From Candidatus Gastranaerophilales bacterium (GTDB taxonomy: Bacteria; Cyanobacteriota; Vampirovibrionia; Gastranaerophilales; Gastranaerophilaceae), in the NCBI GenBank assembly GCA_947624645.1, contig CANQLG010000024.1, positions 1 through 32,097 on the forward strand: a stretch of DNA of 32,097 bases. Reading direction: 5' to 3'. The translations under genes and the position numbers were made by a program. Positions 1-8,545 of the stretch are shown here, piece after piece; position 1 is the stretch's first letter; each line of letters starts with the position of its first letter. The notes below the pieces were generated by a model that saw only the letters and a list, made by a program, of their open reading frames with translations, ran no database searches and was not told where the DNA came from.

Positions 1-222
1 TCTATGTGCACTCTGTTAGCAATGAATACTGCCGGGTTTCAGCTTATTCCCGCAACCGTTATTGCAATACTTGCTGCAAACGGGTGTAAAAATCCGACAG
101 AAATAATTGTCCCTACCTTAATCGTAACTTCAACAGCATTTATTTGTGCAATATTATTGGCAAGAATTTTCCAAAAAATCTTCCCGCCTCAAAAAGTCAG
201 CGAGGTATGTCCTGATGATTAA
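1..222 (+). CDS. spmA: Spore maturation protein A-like (SpmA), C-terminal part
   Basis: This is the 3' end of a gene whose start lies left of the window; the frame is open from base 1. The visible 73 residues are hydrophobic and carry the conserved SpmA C-terminal pattern LAMNTAGFQLIPATVIAI followed by NPTEIIVPTLIV and a last membrane segment (nucleoside-recognition 'gate' domain family). The next gene is its usual partner spmB, overlapping by 8 nt (215-222), so the two are translationally coupled. In Bacillus the pair affects spore core dehydration, but the family is widespread in non-sporulating bacteria, where its membrane role is unclear. The family call is fairly firm because both partners are present; the function is uncertain. 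Confidence 0.85.
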   Translation, partial: SMCTLLAMNTAGFQLIPATVIAILAANGCKNPTEIIVPTLIVTSTAFICAILLARIFQKIFPPQKVSEVCPDD

Positions 223-751
223 AGAAGTTATCAATTTAATATCCTTATGGGCTTTGCCTGCTATAATCTTAATTATTTTAACAATAGCTATAATCCGAAA
301 AGTTCCTATATATGAAGCTTTTATAGAGGGAGCAAAAGACGGGGTTAAGGTAAGTTTTAATATTATTCCATACCTTGTCGCTATTATTGTTGCCGTTTCT
401 ATGTTAAGGGCTTCAGGTGCGATTGATTCTTTAGCTTCCGTTATGTCAGGTTTATTGACTAGAATTCATCTTCCTGCCGATATTTTGCCGTTAACGATAG
501 TTCGTTCTCTATCGGGCAGTGCTGCTTTAGGTATTTTCTCCGATATTATTTCTAATAATGATATTAATTCTTATACGTCAAAACTTGCTGCCGTTATGAT
601 GGGCTCCAGTGAAACAACCTTTTATGTTTTGACTGTTTATTTCGGTGCAGTCGGTATAAAAAAATATCGTTATGCACTTTTAACAGGGCTATGCGCTGAT
701 TTTATAGGTATAGTCGCTGCTATTATTGTTGCAAGGTTTTTCTTCGGTTAG
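215..751 (+). CDS. spmB: Spore maturation protein B-like (SpmB)
   Basis: Integral membrane protein of 178 residues, the length of Bacillus SpmB. The ATG at 215 is preferred to an upstream in-frame start inside spmA because GAGGT (202-206) lies 8 nt before it and the product then begins MIKEVINLISLWALPAI as in the family. Membrane segments lie near residues 8-28, 50-70 and 155-177. The conserved stretch LPLTIVRSLSGSAALGIFSD and the motif MMGSSETTFYVL are hallmarks of the SpmB gate domain. It overlaps spmA by 8 nt. At its 3' end it overlaps the convergent TolC-like gene by 4 nt, with the shared bases TTAG serving both stop codons. Substrate unknown. Confidence 0.9.
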   Translation: MIKEVINLISLWALPAIILIILTIAIIRKVPIYEAFIEGAKDGVKVSFNIIPYLVAIIVAVSMLRASGAIDSLASVMSGLLTRIHLPADILPLTIVRSLSGSAALGIFSDIISNNDINSYTSKLAAVMMGSSETTFYVLTVYFGAVGIKKYRYALLTGLCADFIGIVAAIIVARFFFG

Positions 752-2115
752 TTTATTTTTGCACCCGTTGCTTTATACAAGCCTATTTGATTTATATAGT
801 AATCTGTTTTATCAGTTGTTAACAGCTTTTGTGTTACCAATAAACTTTCTTGTTTTTGCAATAAGTCCAGATTTGATATTATACCCTCATCATATTTCAT
901 TTGTGTAAAACCGAGGTCTTGTTTATCCAAGTTATAACTTTCAAGTGTTTTTAAGTATTTCTCATTATCCAGTTTTAAATCGCACAGTGCGTCATTAACT
1001 TCTTGTATTGATACAAGCCAAGTCTTTTTATAATTTTCTATTGCTTGATTATATTTATTTTTTTGAAGTTTAAAATTAGCAATTCTAGAACCCCCCGTAA
1101 ACAATGGTATTAATGCACTGCCGCCTAATAATGCAACGGAATTTGTCCAATTCATTGTTTTTAAATATTCTGTTGAACTAAAAGAAATTAATCCTAATAT
1201 GTTAAAGCTCGGCAAAAAATCTTTTTTTGCTGCTCTAACTTCTAATCCTGCTTTTTCAAGCATAAGTTCGCCGGAAATATAATCAGGACGTGCTTGTATT
1301 ACATCTGAGCTTATACAATCAGGTATATCTTTATTTATAGTCAAATCATCAAAGGCAATTCTTTTAAAATCTTTATTATTTTCAGGACTTTCTCCGATAA
1401 GTACGGACAGCATATTTAATAAACGTTCACGTGATTTTTTTAATTCAATCATGTCCGTATTTGAGCGGATATATGCTTTATTTGCACTAACCGTATCGGC
1501 AGTAGAAACAAGCCCTTGCTCATTACTTAGCTTCATTAAATCAAATATTTGTTTTCGTTCTTGAATTATATCTTCCTGAATTTCTATCAGTTTATCAAGT
1601 TTAACTATATTATAATATGTGCTTCCTACTGCACTTAAAACGGAAATATAAGATGCTCGTTCATTTTGTCTTGATACTCCGATTAGTTTATCCATTGACT
1701 TTGTTCTGTCACGATTTTTTCCGAATAAATCCAGCTCCCAGTTTGCATATATGGGTAAAGATATTAGACCGTCCGAGCTGGTCGCTCCGGGAAGTTTGTA
1801 TAAAGCAGGTACAGCACCAACTCCGATTGAGGGTAATTCTTTTGCACGTTTTAAATTTTTATTTTCCGTTGTTTCTTCTACTTTTAATGTTGCAGTTTTC
1901 AAGTCATGGTTGTATTGGATGGCTTTTATAATGTAATCCAATAATATTGGGTCATTGAATCCTTTCCACCATTCTATATTTACATATTCATCAATTGTTT
2001 TTTCATCCGTTATCGGCTTTTTTGCCGCTTGGGTGCTAATAGGTATGAATATACAATATATTGCTATTAAAATTATAGACAAATATTTTTTAAAATTAAT
2101 TTTATTGTGTAGCAT
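748..2115 (-). CDS. TolC/NodT-family outer-membrane efflux channel
   Basis: 455-residue outer-membrane factor. An N-terminal signal peptide (residues ~11-30, cleavage near TQA-A) has no lipobox cysteine, unlike many NodT members. After it come two OEP repeats with long amphipathic helices (residues ~60-250 and ~270-450). Typical motifs visible are SLPIYANWELDLFGKNRD in the first repeat and GGSALIPLFTGGSRIANF in the second, the latter matching the family's P-hFxGGxRxA signature. It is divergently transcribed from emrAB across 95 bp, so it is the likely exit duct for that pump. The start is supported by GGAG 6 nt upstream. The family is certain; the pump assignment rests on location. Confidence 0.9.
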   Translation of the reverse strand: MLHNKINFKKYLSIILIAIYCIFIPISTQAAKKPITDEKTIDEYVNIEWWKGFNDPILLDYIIKAIQYNHDLKTATLKVEETTENKNLKRAKELPSIGVGAVPALYKLPGATSSDGLISLPIYANWELDLFGKNRDRTKSMDKLIGVSRQNERASYISVLSAVGSTYYNIVKLDKLIEIQEDIIQERKQIFDLMKLSNEQGLVSTADTVSANKAYIRSNTDMIELKKSRERLLNMLSVLIGESPENNKDFKRIAFDDLTINKDIPDCISSDVIQARPDYISGELMLEKAGLEVRAAKKDFLPSFNILGLISFSSTEYLKTMNWTNSVALLGGSALIPLFTGGSRIANFKLQKNKYNQAIENYKKTWLVSIQEVNDALCDLKLDNEKYLKTLESYNLDKQDLGFTQMKYDEGIISNLDLLQKQESLLVTQKLLTTDKTDYYINQIGLYKATGAKIN

Positions 2116-2210
2116 CTGTAACTCCGGACTTTAATATCAATTTATGTATAACAAAATTTGCCTTTATTTTTATAACATATTAATATATTTATATAGTAAA
2201 AGCAAATTGT

Positions 2211-3215
2211 GTGAAGATTATGGATAATATGGAAGAAGAAACAAAATCAGAAGAAAAAAATGAAACTAACCCTAAAAAACGCTGGCTTATGATTGTTTTA
2301 GGTGTTATTGCCTTAATAATTGCTGGAGTATATTATATAAATTCGCTTCGGTACGAATCTACCGATGATGCTTATGTTGAAAGCGATCTCATTCAAATTG
2401 CCGCAAGAGTTTCAGGTCAAGTTGAAGAAATATATATTCAAGACAACCAAAAGATTAAAGAGGGCGATAAAATAGCTAAAATTGATGATACCGATTATAA
2501 GGTCAAATTAGCTCAGGCTCAGGCACTATATGAAAAAGCTTTATATGCTCAAAAAGTTGCAAAAGCAAATCTTAATGCAGTAAATTCAGAAATATCGCTG
2601 GCAAAAAAAGATTTGGAACGCTATAAAAATTTGTATCAGGCAGGTGCTGTATCGCAGCAAACTCTTGACAGTGCTCAAACACGCTATGATAATACTCAGG
2701 CAAAATTAATGTCGGCAGAAGAAGAGATTCTTTCTTCTTCAAATAATAAAGTTGCAGATGCAAATTTAAAAGCATTAAAAGCCCAACGTGACCAAGCTCA
2801 ATTATATTTGCAATATACAGATGTAACTGCCCCCAATTCAGGTACAGTTACAAATAAAAATGTAGATAAAGGCAAATATGTTCAAGCAGGGCAGCCTTTA
2901 TTTATGCTGGTTAGTGATAATTTTTGGATAGAAGCCAATTTTAAAGAAAATCAAGTCGGAAAAATGAAAGTCGGACAGGAAGTTGATATTAAAATTGATG
3001 CTTATCCTCATAAAACGTTTAAAGGAAAAATAGACAGTATACAAAAAGCATCGGGTGCAAAATCAAGTTTATTTCCTCCCGAAAATGCAGTCGGCTCTTT
3101 TGTAAAAATTGTTCAAAGAATTCCTGTTAAAATTGTATTTACGGAAGATATTGATCAATCAAAATACAATATTGCCGCAGGAATGAGTGTTGTACCTAAA
3201 GTAAGAGTTAAATAA
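2211..3215 (+). CDS. emrA: HlyD/EmrA-family membrane fusion protein
   Basis: Periplasmic adaptor of a major-facilitator drug exporter, about 334 residues. It has a short acidic cytoplasmic tail, one membrane anchor (residues ~25-43), the EmrA signature TDDAYV (51-56), a split biotinyl-lipoyl domain, a coiled-coil hairpin (~95-200) and a beta-barrel region with FWIEANFKENQVGKMKVGQ. The listed start is GTG at 2211; ATG codons at 2220 and 2229 are equally possible because no clear Shine-Dalgarno precedes any of them. TATAGT at 2192-2197 is a plausible -10. Its stop TAA shares one base with the ATG of emrB, so the two are co-translated. Family and pairing are firm; the transported compound is unknown. 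Confidence 0.93.
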   Translation: MKIMDNMEEETKSEEKNETNPKKRWLMIVLGVIALIIAGVYYINSLRYESTDDAYVESDLIQIAARVSGQVEEIYIQDNQKIKEGDKIAKIDDTDYKVKLAQAQALYEKALYAQKVAKANLNAVNSEISLAKKDLERYKNLYQAGAVSQQTLDSAQTRYDNTQAKLMSAEEEILSSSNNKVADANLKALKAQRDQAQLYLQYTDVTAPNSGTVTNKNVDKGKYVQAGQPLFMLVSDNFWIEANFKENQVGKMKVGQEVDIKIDAYPHKTFKGKIDSIQKASGAKSSLFPPENAVGSFVKIVQRIPVKIVFTEDIDQSKYNIAAGMSVVPKVRVK

Positions 3216-4777
3216 TGGAACAGCAAGTACAAACTGCAGAAGAATGGAAACCGAAGTTTAATCCTTGGATAGTTTCCGTACCGATTATAGGTGCTGCATT
3301 TATGTTTGTTTTGGATGAAACAATTGCAAACGTTGCACTTTTACATATGGCGGGAACATACAGTGCTTCAAGGGAAGAAGCTCTTTGGATATTAACCAGT
3401 TATCTTATTGCTTCAGGTATTATTATTCCTGCCGTTGACTGGTTTTGTAAATTAATGGGAAGAAAAGCCTTTTTCACATTCAGTGTACTACTATTTGTTT
3501 GCTCTTCATTCTTATGCGGGATTTCAAATACTTTAGGGATGATGATATTCGCAAGAATTTTGCAAGGTATAGGCGGAGGCGCACTTTTGCCGTTATGTCA
3601 GGCAATTTTACTTGAGAACTTTTCGGTAAAAGAACGCGGTAAAGCTATGGCATTATTTGGTATGGTTGTTGTTATTGCTCCTATTATAGGGCCTGTTTTA
3701 GGCGGCTGGATTACCGACAATTTCCATTGGTCTTGGATTTTCTTTATTAATATTCCAATCGGAGTCGTAACTATAATTTTAATAAAATTATTGCTTGAAG
3801 ATCCGCCATATGCACGAAAACAAAAGAATATAAGAATTGATACAATCGGGTTTTTCTTATTAACTATCTGGCTTGTCACTTTGCAAATAATACTTGATAA
3901 AGGTAATAATGCTGATTGGTTTAATGCTGTGTGGGTCAGAAGAATGGCTTTTGTCAGTGTTCTTGCAGCTATTTTCTTCTTTATATCTCAGTTAAAAAGA
4001 AAAGATACACTTGTTGATTTAAGTGTATTTAAAGATAAAAACTTTTCGGTCGGAACTTTGGTTCAAGTTGTTGTTAACTTGGTTTTACTTGCGTCTATGG
4101 CTATATTACCTCAATTTTTACAATCACTTATGGGATATAATGCATACTTAAGCGGATTGACAATGATGCCAAGAGGTGCCGGAAGTTTAACTTCGGTTAT
4201 ATTATCAGGTGCTTTGGCAAATAAAATAGATAATAGGCTCTTATTGTGTATAGGACTAATTTGTATCGGTATTGCAGGGTTTCAATTAAGTGAAGTTAAT
4301 CTTGATATATCAATGACATCAATATCAGTACCAAACTTTATTTTAGGTTTGGGTATGGGATTTTCTATGGTGCCAAGTATTGCTTTATCAGCAGTTACTT
4401 TAGATAATAAGCAGATGACAAATGCAGCGGGGCTTCAAAACCTTTTAAAAAATATAGGCGGTGCAATCGGAACGTCTTTATCGGGAACAATGATTGCAAG
4501 ATGTTCTCAAATGCATCAATATGCAATGGTTCAGAATTTAAATGATTTAAACCCTGTATATCAAGAACGTCTGGCTTCTATGGCAGCAGCTATGAGCCAA
4601 TTCTCTCATCCTGCCGTTGCTAACCATATGGCACAAAATATGCTATATAATCAACTGATTCAACAATCGACACTCTTGGGATTTGTGGACACATTCAGAA
4701 TGTTTTCTGTTGCTGCAATGGTTATTATTCCGACCGTATTTATGCTAAAAAATATTGACTACAAAAAAGCATGTTAA
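3215..4777 (+). CDS. emrB: EmrB-type multidrug exporter, DHA2 (14-TM) major facilitator
   Basis: 520-residue proton-driven exporter of the inner membrane. Hydrophobicity fits 14 membrane segments. The DHA family motif LDETIANVAL is at residues 33-42, a degenerate motif A (DWFCKLMGRKAFF) follows segment 2, and antiporter motif C (GPVLGGWITDNFHWSW) starts near 159. It follows emrA with a 1-nt overlap and would work with it and the divergent TolC-like channel as a three-part pump spanning both membranes. No terminator is evident in the 83 bp before glmU. The family is certain; resistance substrates cannot be read from sequence. Confidence 0.94.
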   Translation: MEQQVQTAEEWKPKFNPWIVSVPIIGAAFMFVLDETIANVALLHMAGTYSASREEALWILTSYLIASGIIIPAVDWFCKLMGRKAFFTFSVLLFVCSSFLCGISNTLGMMIFARILQGIGGGALLPLCQAILLENFSVKERGKAMALFGMVVVIAPIIGPVLGGWITDNFHWSWIFFINIPIGVVTIILIKLLLEDPPYARKQKNIRIDTIGFFLLTIWLVTLQIILDKGNNADWFNAVWVRRMAFVSVLAAIFFFISQLKRKDTLVDLSVFKDKNFSVGTLVQVVVNLVLLASMAILPQFLQSLMGYNAYLSGLTMMPRGAGSLTSVILSGALANKIDNRLLLCIGLICIGIAGFQLSEVNLDISMTSISVPNFILGLGMGFSMVPSIALSAVTLDNKQMTNAAGLQNLLKNIGGAIGTSLSGTMIARCSQMHQYAMVQNLNDLNPVYQERLASMAAAMSQFSHPAVANHMAQNMLYNQLIQQSTLLGFVDTFRMFSVAAMVIIPTVFMLKNIDYKKAC

Positions 4778-4827
4778 CTTTTATCAAGTGAGGTTGTATA
4801 TTTTAAAACATTTCTTATTTTTTCAGG

Positions 4828-4860
4828 TACAATTAAATTACGTGGAGTAAGTATGGAATT
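4828..4860 (+). promoter_or_regulatory. Candidate glmU promoter -10 and a 4-codon leader ORF
   Basis: TACAAT at 4828-4833 is a possible -10 (the -35 is weak), giving a leader of about 20 nt. GGAG at 4844-4847 is 13 nt from the glmU ATG (4861) but only 5 nt from an out-of-frame ATG at 4853. That ATG opens a 4-codon ORF, Met-Glu-Leu-Cys, ending with TGA at 4865-4867, inside glmU. Ribosomes could therefore load on the mini-ORF and restart at glmU. The sequence features are seen; their use is inference. Confidence 0.35.
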
Positions 4861-6174
4861 ATGCTGAATAAAAAAGTAAAATCAATTATTCTTGCAGCAG
4901 GAAAAGGCACAAGAATGAAATCAGATATGCCGAAAGTTCTCCATACGATTTTTAATAAACCCCTGTTAAAATATGTTATTGATGCTGTTCAAGCAACCGA
5001 TTATATTGATGAAAGTTATGTAATTGTCGGTCATGAAGCAGAGCTTGTTGAAAAATATGCTAAAGATAACTGCGAAAATGTTAAATGTATTCTGCAATAT
5101 CCACAGCTTGGGACGGGTGATGCTGTTAATAAAGCGGCACCTTATTTAAAGGATTTTGACGGATATGTTCTTGTTGTTTGCGGTGATACACCTTTAATCA
5201 CAGCTGAAACACTTAAAAGTTTTATAAATTTCCACGATATTAATGATGCCGATTTAACCGTTATGTCGGCAATATTTGATAATCCAAGAAACTACGGCAG
5301 AATTATCAGAGATAAAAGCAATAAATTTACCGCTATTGTTGAAGAAAAAGATGCAACTGCCGAGCAAAAAGCCGTTAAGGAAATTAACGCCGGTATATAT
5401 TGTATTAATTGGAAAACTGTTTCTGAAGCATTCAATAATCTTCAAAATAACAACGCTCAAGGAGAATATTATTTAACGGATATAGTAAAATGGGCTGTAA
5501 ATAATAATTTGCACGTTCAATCATACATTTTAGAAAATAATGAAGAAATTTTCGGTATAAATTCAAAGGTACAGCTTGCTCAAGCAACAAAAATATTAAA
5601 TAAAAAATCCGTAACCAAATTAATGGAAGATGGTGTTCAGATAGTTGATCCCGATACAACTTTTATTTCACCTGAAACTCAAATAGGGGCTGATACTTTA
5701 ATTCTTCCTAATGTATATATAACGGGAAAAAATATAATAGGTTCTCATTGTAAAATAGGGCCTTTCAGTCACATAAGAGATGGTGCAGTAATCGGCAATA
5801 ATGTAAGAATAGGTAATTTTGTAGAAGTAAAAAAATCTGTTATAAAAGACAATACAAATGTATCTCATTTAAGTTATATCGGGGATGCGCAGCTCGGCAA
5901 CCGTGTAAATATCGGAGCAGGAACGATTACCGCAAATTATAACCCTATAACAAAAGTGAAAAGTAAAACAATAATAAAAGACGGAGCAAATACAGGTTCA
6001 AACTCCGTACTTGTTGCGCCCGTTACAATAGAAGAAATGGCTTCAATAGGAGCGGGAAGCGTTATAACTAAGGATGTTGAAGCATATACTCTTGCACTTA
6101 CCCGTGCACCGTTAAGAAAATTTCAAAATTGGGTAAAATTAAAAATTGAACAGCTTACAGGAGGCATAAAATAA
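4861..6174 (+). CDS. glmU: Bifunctional GlmU: glucosamine-1-P acetyltransferase / GlcNAc-1-P uridyltransferase
   Basis: Makes UDP-GlcNAc for peptidoglycan and lipopolysaccharide in two cytoplasmic steps: acetylation of glucosamine-1-phosphate, then uridylyl transfer. The N-terminal pyrophosphorylase domain shows LAAGKGTRMK (11-20) with a lysine soon after, QLGTGDAV (82-89) and GDTPL (108-112). The C-terminal left-handed beta-helix shows hexapeptide repeats, VSHLSYIGDA with the catalytic-base histidine, and AGTITANYN. Length 437 compares with about 456 in E. coli, the difference being mostly a shorter tail. It overlaps prs by 1 nt, the same order as gcaD-prs in Bacillus, linking UDP-sugar and PRPP supply. 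Near certain. Confidence 0.97.
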   Translation: MLNKKVKSIILAAGKGTRMKSDMPKVLHTIFNKPLLKYVIDAVQATDYIDESYVIVGHEAELVEKYAKDNCENVKCILQYPQLGTGDAVNKAAPYLKDFDGYVLVVCGDTPLITAETLKSFINFHDINDADLTVMSAIFDNPRNYGRIIRDKSNKFTAIVEEKDATAEQKAVKEINAGIYCINWKTVSEAFNNLQNNNAQGEYYLTDIVKWAVNNNLHVQSYILENNEEIFGINSKVQLAQATKILNKKSVTKLMEDGVQIVDPDTTFISPETQIGADTLILPNVYITGKNIIGSHCKIGPFSHIRDGAVIGNNVRIGNFVEVKKSVIKDNTNVSHLSYIGDAQLGNRVNIGAGTITANYNPITKVKSKTIIKDGANTGSNSVLVAPVTIEEMASIGAGSVITKDVEAYTLALTRAPLRKFQNWVKLKIEQLTGGIK

Positions 6175-7184
6175 TGGAATTAGAATTGGCATTTCCCCAA
6201 GGAATAAAAACTATTAATCCGACCCATGATATTAAACTTTTTGCCGGAAGATCCAATATGCAGTTGGCTCAAGAAATTGCAGAATATTTGGGTACAACGG
6301 TAGGACCTATGATTGTTAAAAATTTTGCTGACGGTGAAATTTATGTTCAGGTTCAAGAAAGTATAAGAGGCGACGATGTATTTATTGTTCAACCTGTATG
6401 CAATCCTGTTAATGAAAACCTTATGGAATTGTTAATAATAATTGATGCATTTAAACGTGCAAGTGCAAAATCAATAACGGCAGTTATTCCTTATTACGGT
6501 TATGCCCGTCAAGACCGTAAAACATCGGGAAGAGAAGCAATTACCGCAAAACTTGTTGCTGATTTATTAACAACAGCAGGTGCCGACAGAATCCTTGCAA
6601 TGGATTTACACACAGGTCAAATTCAAGGCTTTTTTAATATTTTGGTTGACCATATTTATGCCACTTCCGTTATTGTTGATTATGTTAAAAAATTAAATAT
6701 TCCGACAGATGACCTTGTTGTTGTTAGTCCTGATATGGGTGGTGTTTCAAGAGCAAGATATTTCGCAAAACAAATGGATTCACCTATGGCAATTATTGAT
6801 AAAAGAAGGAATCGTCATAATGAAGCTATTGCGGTTAACATAATCGGTGATATTTTGGGTAAAACCTGTATAATGTTTGATGATATTATTGATACGGCAG
6901 GTACAATATGTGGTGCTGCTCAATTATTAAAAGAAAAAGGTGCAAAAGATGTATATGTATGTGCGACACATCCTGTATTCTCAGGTCCCGCACTAGAACG
7001 ACTTGAAAAAGCACCTATTAAAGAAGTTGTTGTTACTAATACTATTCCTTTGAATAAAAGCTTTTTACCCGAAAAAATTACGCAGTTGAGTGTAGCACCA
7101 TTGTTGGGTGAAGCAATTTCAAGAATACATGATGGTGAATCCGTAAGCTCTTTATTCGGATTTGAAAAAGAATACGACCAGTAA
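6174..7184 (+). CDS. prs: Ribose-phosphate pyrophosphokinase (PRPP synthetase)
   Basis: Converts ribose-5-phosphate and ATP to PRPP for nucleotide, His and Trp synthesis. Visible motifs: FADGE (51-55), YARQDRK (110-116), DLHTGQIQGFF with the metal-binding histidine (144-154), the flexible loop around DKRR (209-212), and the ribose-5-phosphate loop DDIIDTAGT (236-244). At 336 residues it is about 20 longer than the usual 315, partly from an extra N-terminal stretch of about 15 residues before HDIKLFAGRSN. A perfect AGGAGG (6159-6164) sits 9 nt before the ATG, inside glmU, so this start is secure. The next gene begins 2 nt after its stop codon. Class I enzyme; near certain. Confidence 0.97.
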   Translation: MELELAFPQGIKTINPTHDIKLFAGRSNMQLAQEIAEYLGTTVGPMIVKNFADGEIYVQVQESIRGDDVFIVQPVCNPVNENLMELLIIIDAFKRASAKSITAVIPYYGYARQDRKTSGREAITAKLVADLLTTAGADRILAMDLHTGQIQGFFNILVDHIYATSVIVDYVKKLNIPTDDLVVVSPDMGGVSRARYFAKQMDSPMAIIDKRRNRHNEAIAVNIIGDILGKTCIMFDDIIDTAGTICGAAQLLKEKGAKDVYVCATHPVFSGPALERLEKAPIKEVVVTNTIPLNKSFLPEKITQLSVAPLLGEAISRIHDGESVSSLFGFEKEYDQ

Positions 7185-7185
7185 T

Positions 7186-8157
7186 ATGATATATAAAAGT
7201 TGCCAATGGGTTAATAGAGGTATTGAATTTAGGACAGATAACCTGAGAATATGTTGCTACGGTTATTTGCAGGGAAGAGAAACTGAATATCAAACAACCA
7301 TAAAAGAAAACTACCATGGTGAGCTTTTGGATTGGAATGAAATCTTTAATATAAAAGATAAATTAAAACAAATGCATAAAGAGGGTAAATATCTTGATGC
7401 TTGCAAAGACTGTATTTACCTCTATGAAAAAGATTGGGATGAAGAAAATTATATAAATCATTTTACTCTTAATCATTGGACAAAATGCAATTGTAATTGT
7501 ACTTATTGTTATACCAACGATGATAAGAAAAAATTTAATTCATATAAAGAATATCCCTTATATCCGATAATCAAGGATATGTTTAAAAAGAATGTAATAA
7601 AAAAGACTGAAGAATCATGTATTATTTTTGGAGGCGGAGAACCTACAATTTTAAAGGATTTTGATAAATTAATCGACCTTTTTCTTGAAAAAGGATGTAA
7701 AAATATCAGAATAAATTCATCAGGAATAAAATATTCGAAAAGTATAGAAAAAGGTTTAAAACTCGGTGCTATAAGTCTTGTAATATCTACTGATTCCGGA
7801 TGCAAAGAAACTTATGAAAAAATTAAAAGAGTAAAAGCATATAAAAAAGTTTGGGATAATATTAGAAAATATGCTAAAGCTCAAAAAGATAATAATCTTT
7901 TGAAGGTAAAATTTATATTGTATCCCGAAGTAAATGATAATTATGAAGAAATTGATAAATGGTTTGATGAAGTAATAAAAAACGGGGTAAAAGCCGTAAG
8001 CTTAAGTGTTGAACAAGGCTGGTACAATACGCACCAGCCAAAGTTTACCCCTAAAATCTACGAGCAAATCTCTTATATGGAAAAACGTGCTAAGGAGTTG
8101 AATCTTGATATGGAAATATACTGTGAAGCGCTTGCGGTATTAAGGGAAAATCATTAA
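7186..8157 (+). CDS. Radical SAM protein with N-terminal cysteine cluster
   Basis: 323 residues with ATG at 7186 just after prs; a longer TTG-start version (7162) would overlap prs and is less likely. The 4Fe-4S motif CX3CX2C is C101, C105 and C108 (KCNCNCTYCY) and the SAM-binding GGGEPT is at 149-154. Unusually, further cysteines precede the radical domain: C6, C23-C24 in LRICCYG, and C73/C76 in DACKDC. These resemble a SPASM/twitch auxiliary-cluster region placed at the N terminus instead of the C terminus. It is probably co-transcribed with glmU-prs. Substrate unknown: it could modify a peptide or a glycan precursor. It ends in a 4-nt tail-to-tail overlap (8154-8157) with the next gene. 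Enzyme class firm, role unknown. Confidence 0.85.
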   Translation: MIYKSCQWVNRGIEFRTDNLRICCYGYLQGRETEYQTTIKENYHGELLDWNEIFNIKDKLKQMHKEGKYLDACKDCIYLYEKDWDEENYINHFTLNHWTKCNCNCTYCYTNDDKKKFNSYKEYPLYPIIKDMFKKNVIKKTEESCIIFGGGEPTILKDFDKLIDLFLEKGCKNIRINSSGIKYSKSIEKGLKLGAISLVISTDSGCKETYEKIKRVKAYKKVWDNIRKYAKAQKDNNLLKVKFILYPEVNDNYEEIDKWFDEVIKNGVKAVSLSVEQGWYNTHQPKFTPKIYEQISYMEKRAKELNLDMEIYCEALAVLRENH

Positions 8158-8534
8158 TACCACCAATATCCGCCGTCATAGATTTGATTTCTTGTATCCA
8201 TATCTTTTTCAACACGTGCATTTTGACGTTGAGTATTTTTATTTCTTTCCAAATTAGCTACTCGAGAATAACAAACTCCTAAATCTTTAGTTGTTTTTGA
8301 ATATGCTTTACATTCGGCAATAGATTTTTCAAATTTAGCTTTTCTCAAAGCCCAATAGTTATTTTCCATGTTGCGTTTACTGTTTTCTTTTGCAGGTTTA
8401 AAAACAGCGTTTTCATATAATGGCGGACAGAATTCTGACCATTGCGGTTCTAAGACGCTTTCTGCTTTCGCACAATTGCATACTGATATATTTGCTAATA
8501 AAATCATAGCACTGATTAAAAATATTTTTTTCAT
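8154..8534 (-). CDS. Small secreted protein, unknown function
   Basis: 126 residues with a clear signal peptide (MKKIFLISAMILLANISV..., cleavage likely after AKA near residue 24). The mature part is hydrophilic, basic and partly helical, has three cysteines (EFCPP, AECKAY, GVCYS) and ends in GGYWWY. No family recognised. AGAGGT lies 7 nt before the start and overlaps the stop codon of the upstream gene, so the two minus-strand secreted-protein genes form an operon. It overlaps the convergent radical SAM gene by 4 nt. Coding is supported by the signal peptide and Shine-Dalgarno; the function is not known. Confidence 0.75.
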   Translation of the reverse strand: MKKIFLISAMILLANISVCNCAKAESVLEPQWSEFCPPLYENAVFKPAKENSKRNMENNYWALRKAKFEKSIAECKAYSKTTKDLGVCYSRVANLERNKNTQRQNARVEKDMDTRNQIYDGGYWWY

Positions 8535-8545
8535 TTATTATACCT

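Noticed and set aside
1-751. Evidence for sporulation from spmA-spmB
   Set aside because: The pair is common in non-sporulating bacteria, no other sporulation gene is present, and kdsA and the TolC-like gene indicate a diderm envelope.
1617-1936. Plus-strand open frames within the TolC-like gene
   Set aside because: Antisense to a clearly conserved outer-membrane channel; odd composition and no start signals.
7162-7185. TTG-start N-terminal extension of the first radical SAM gene
   Set aside because: It would overlap the end of prs, and the ATG at 7186 gives a sensible start 2 nt after the prs stop codon.
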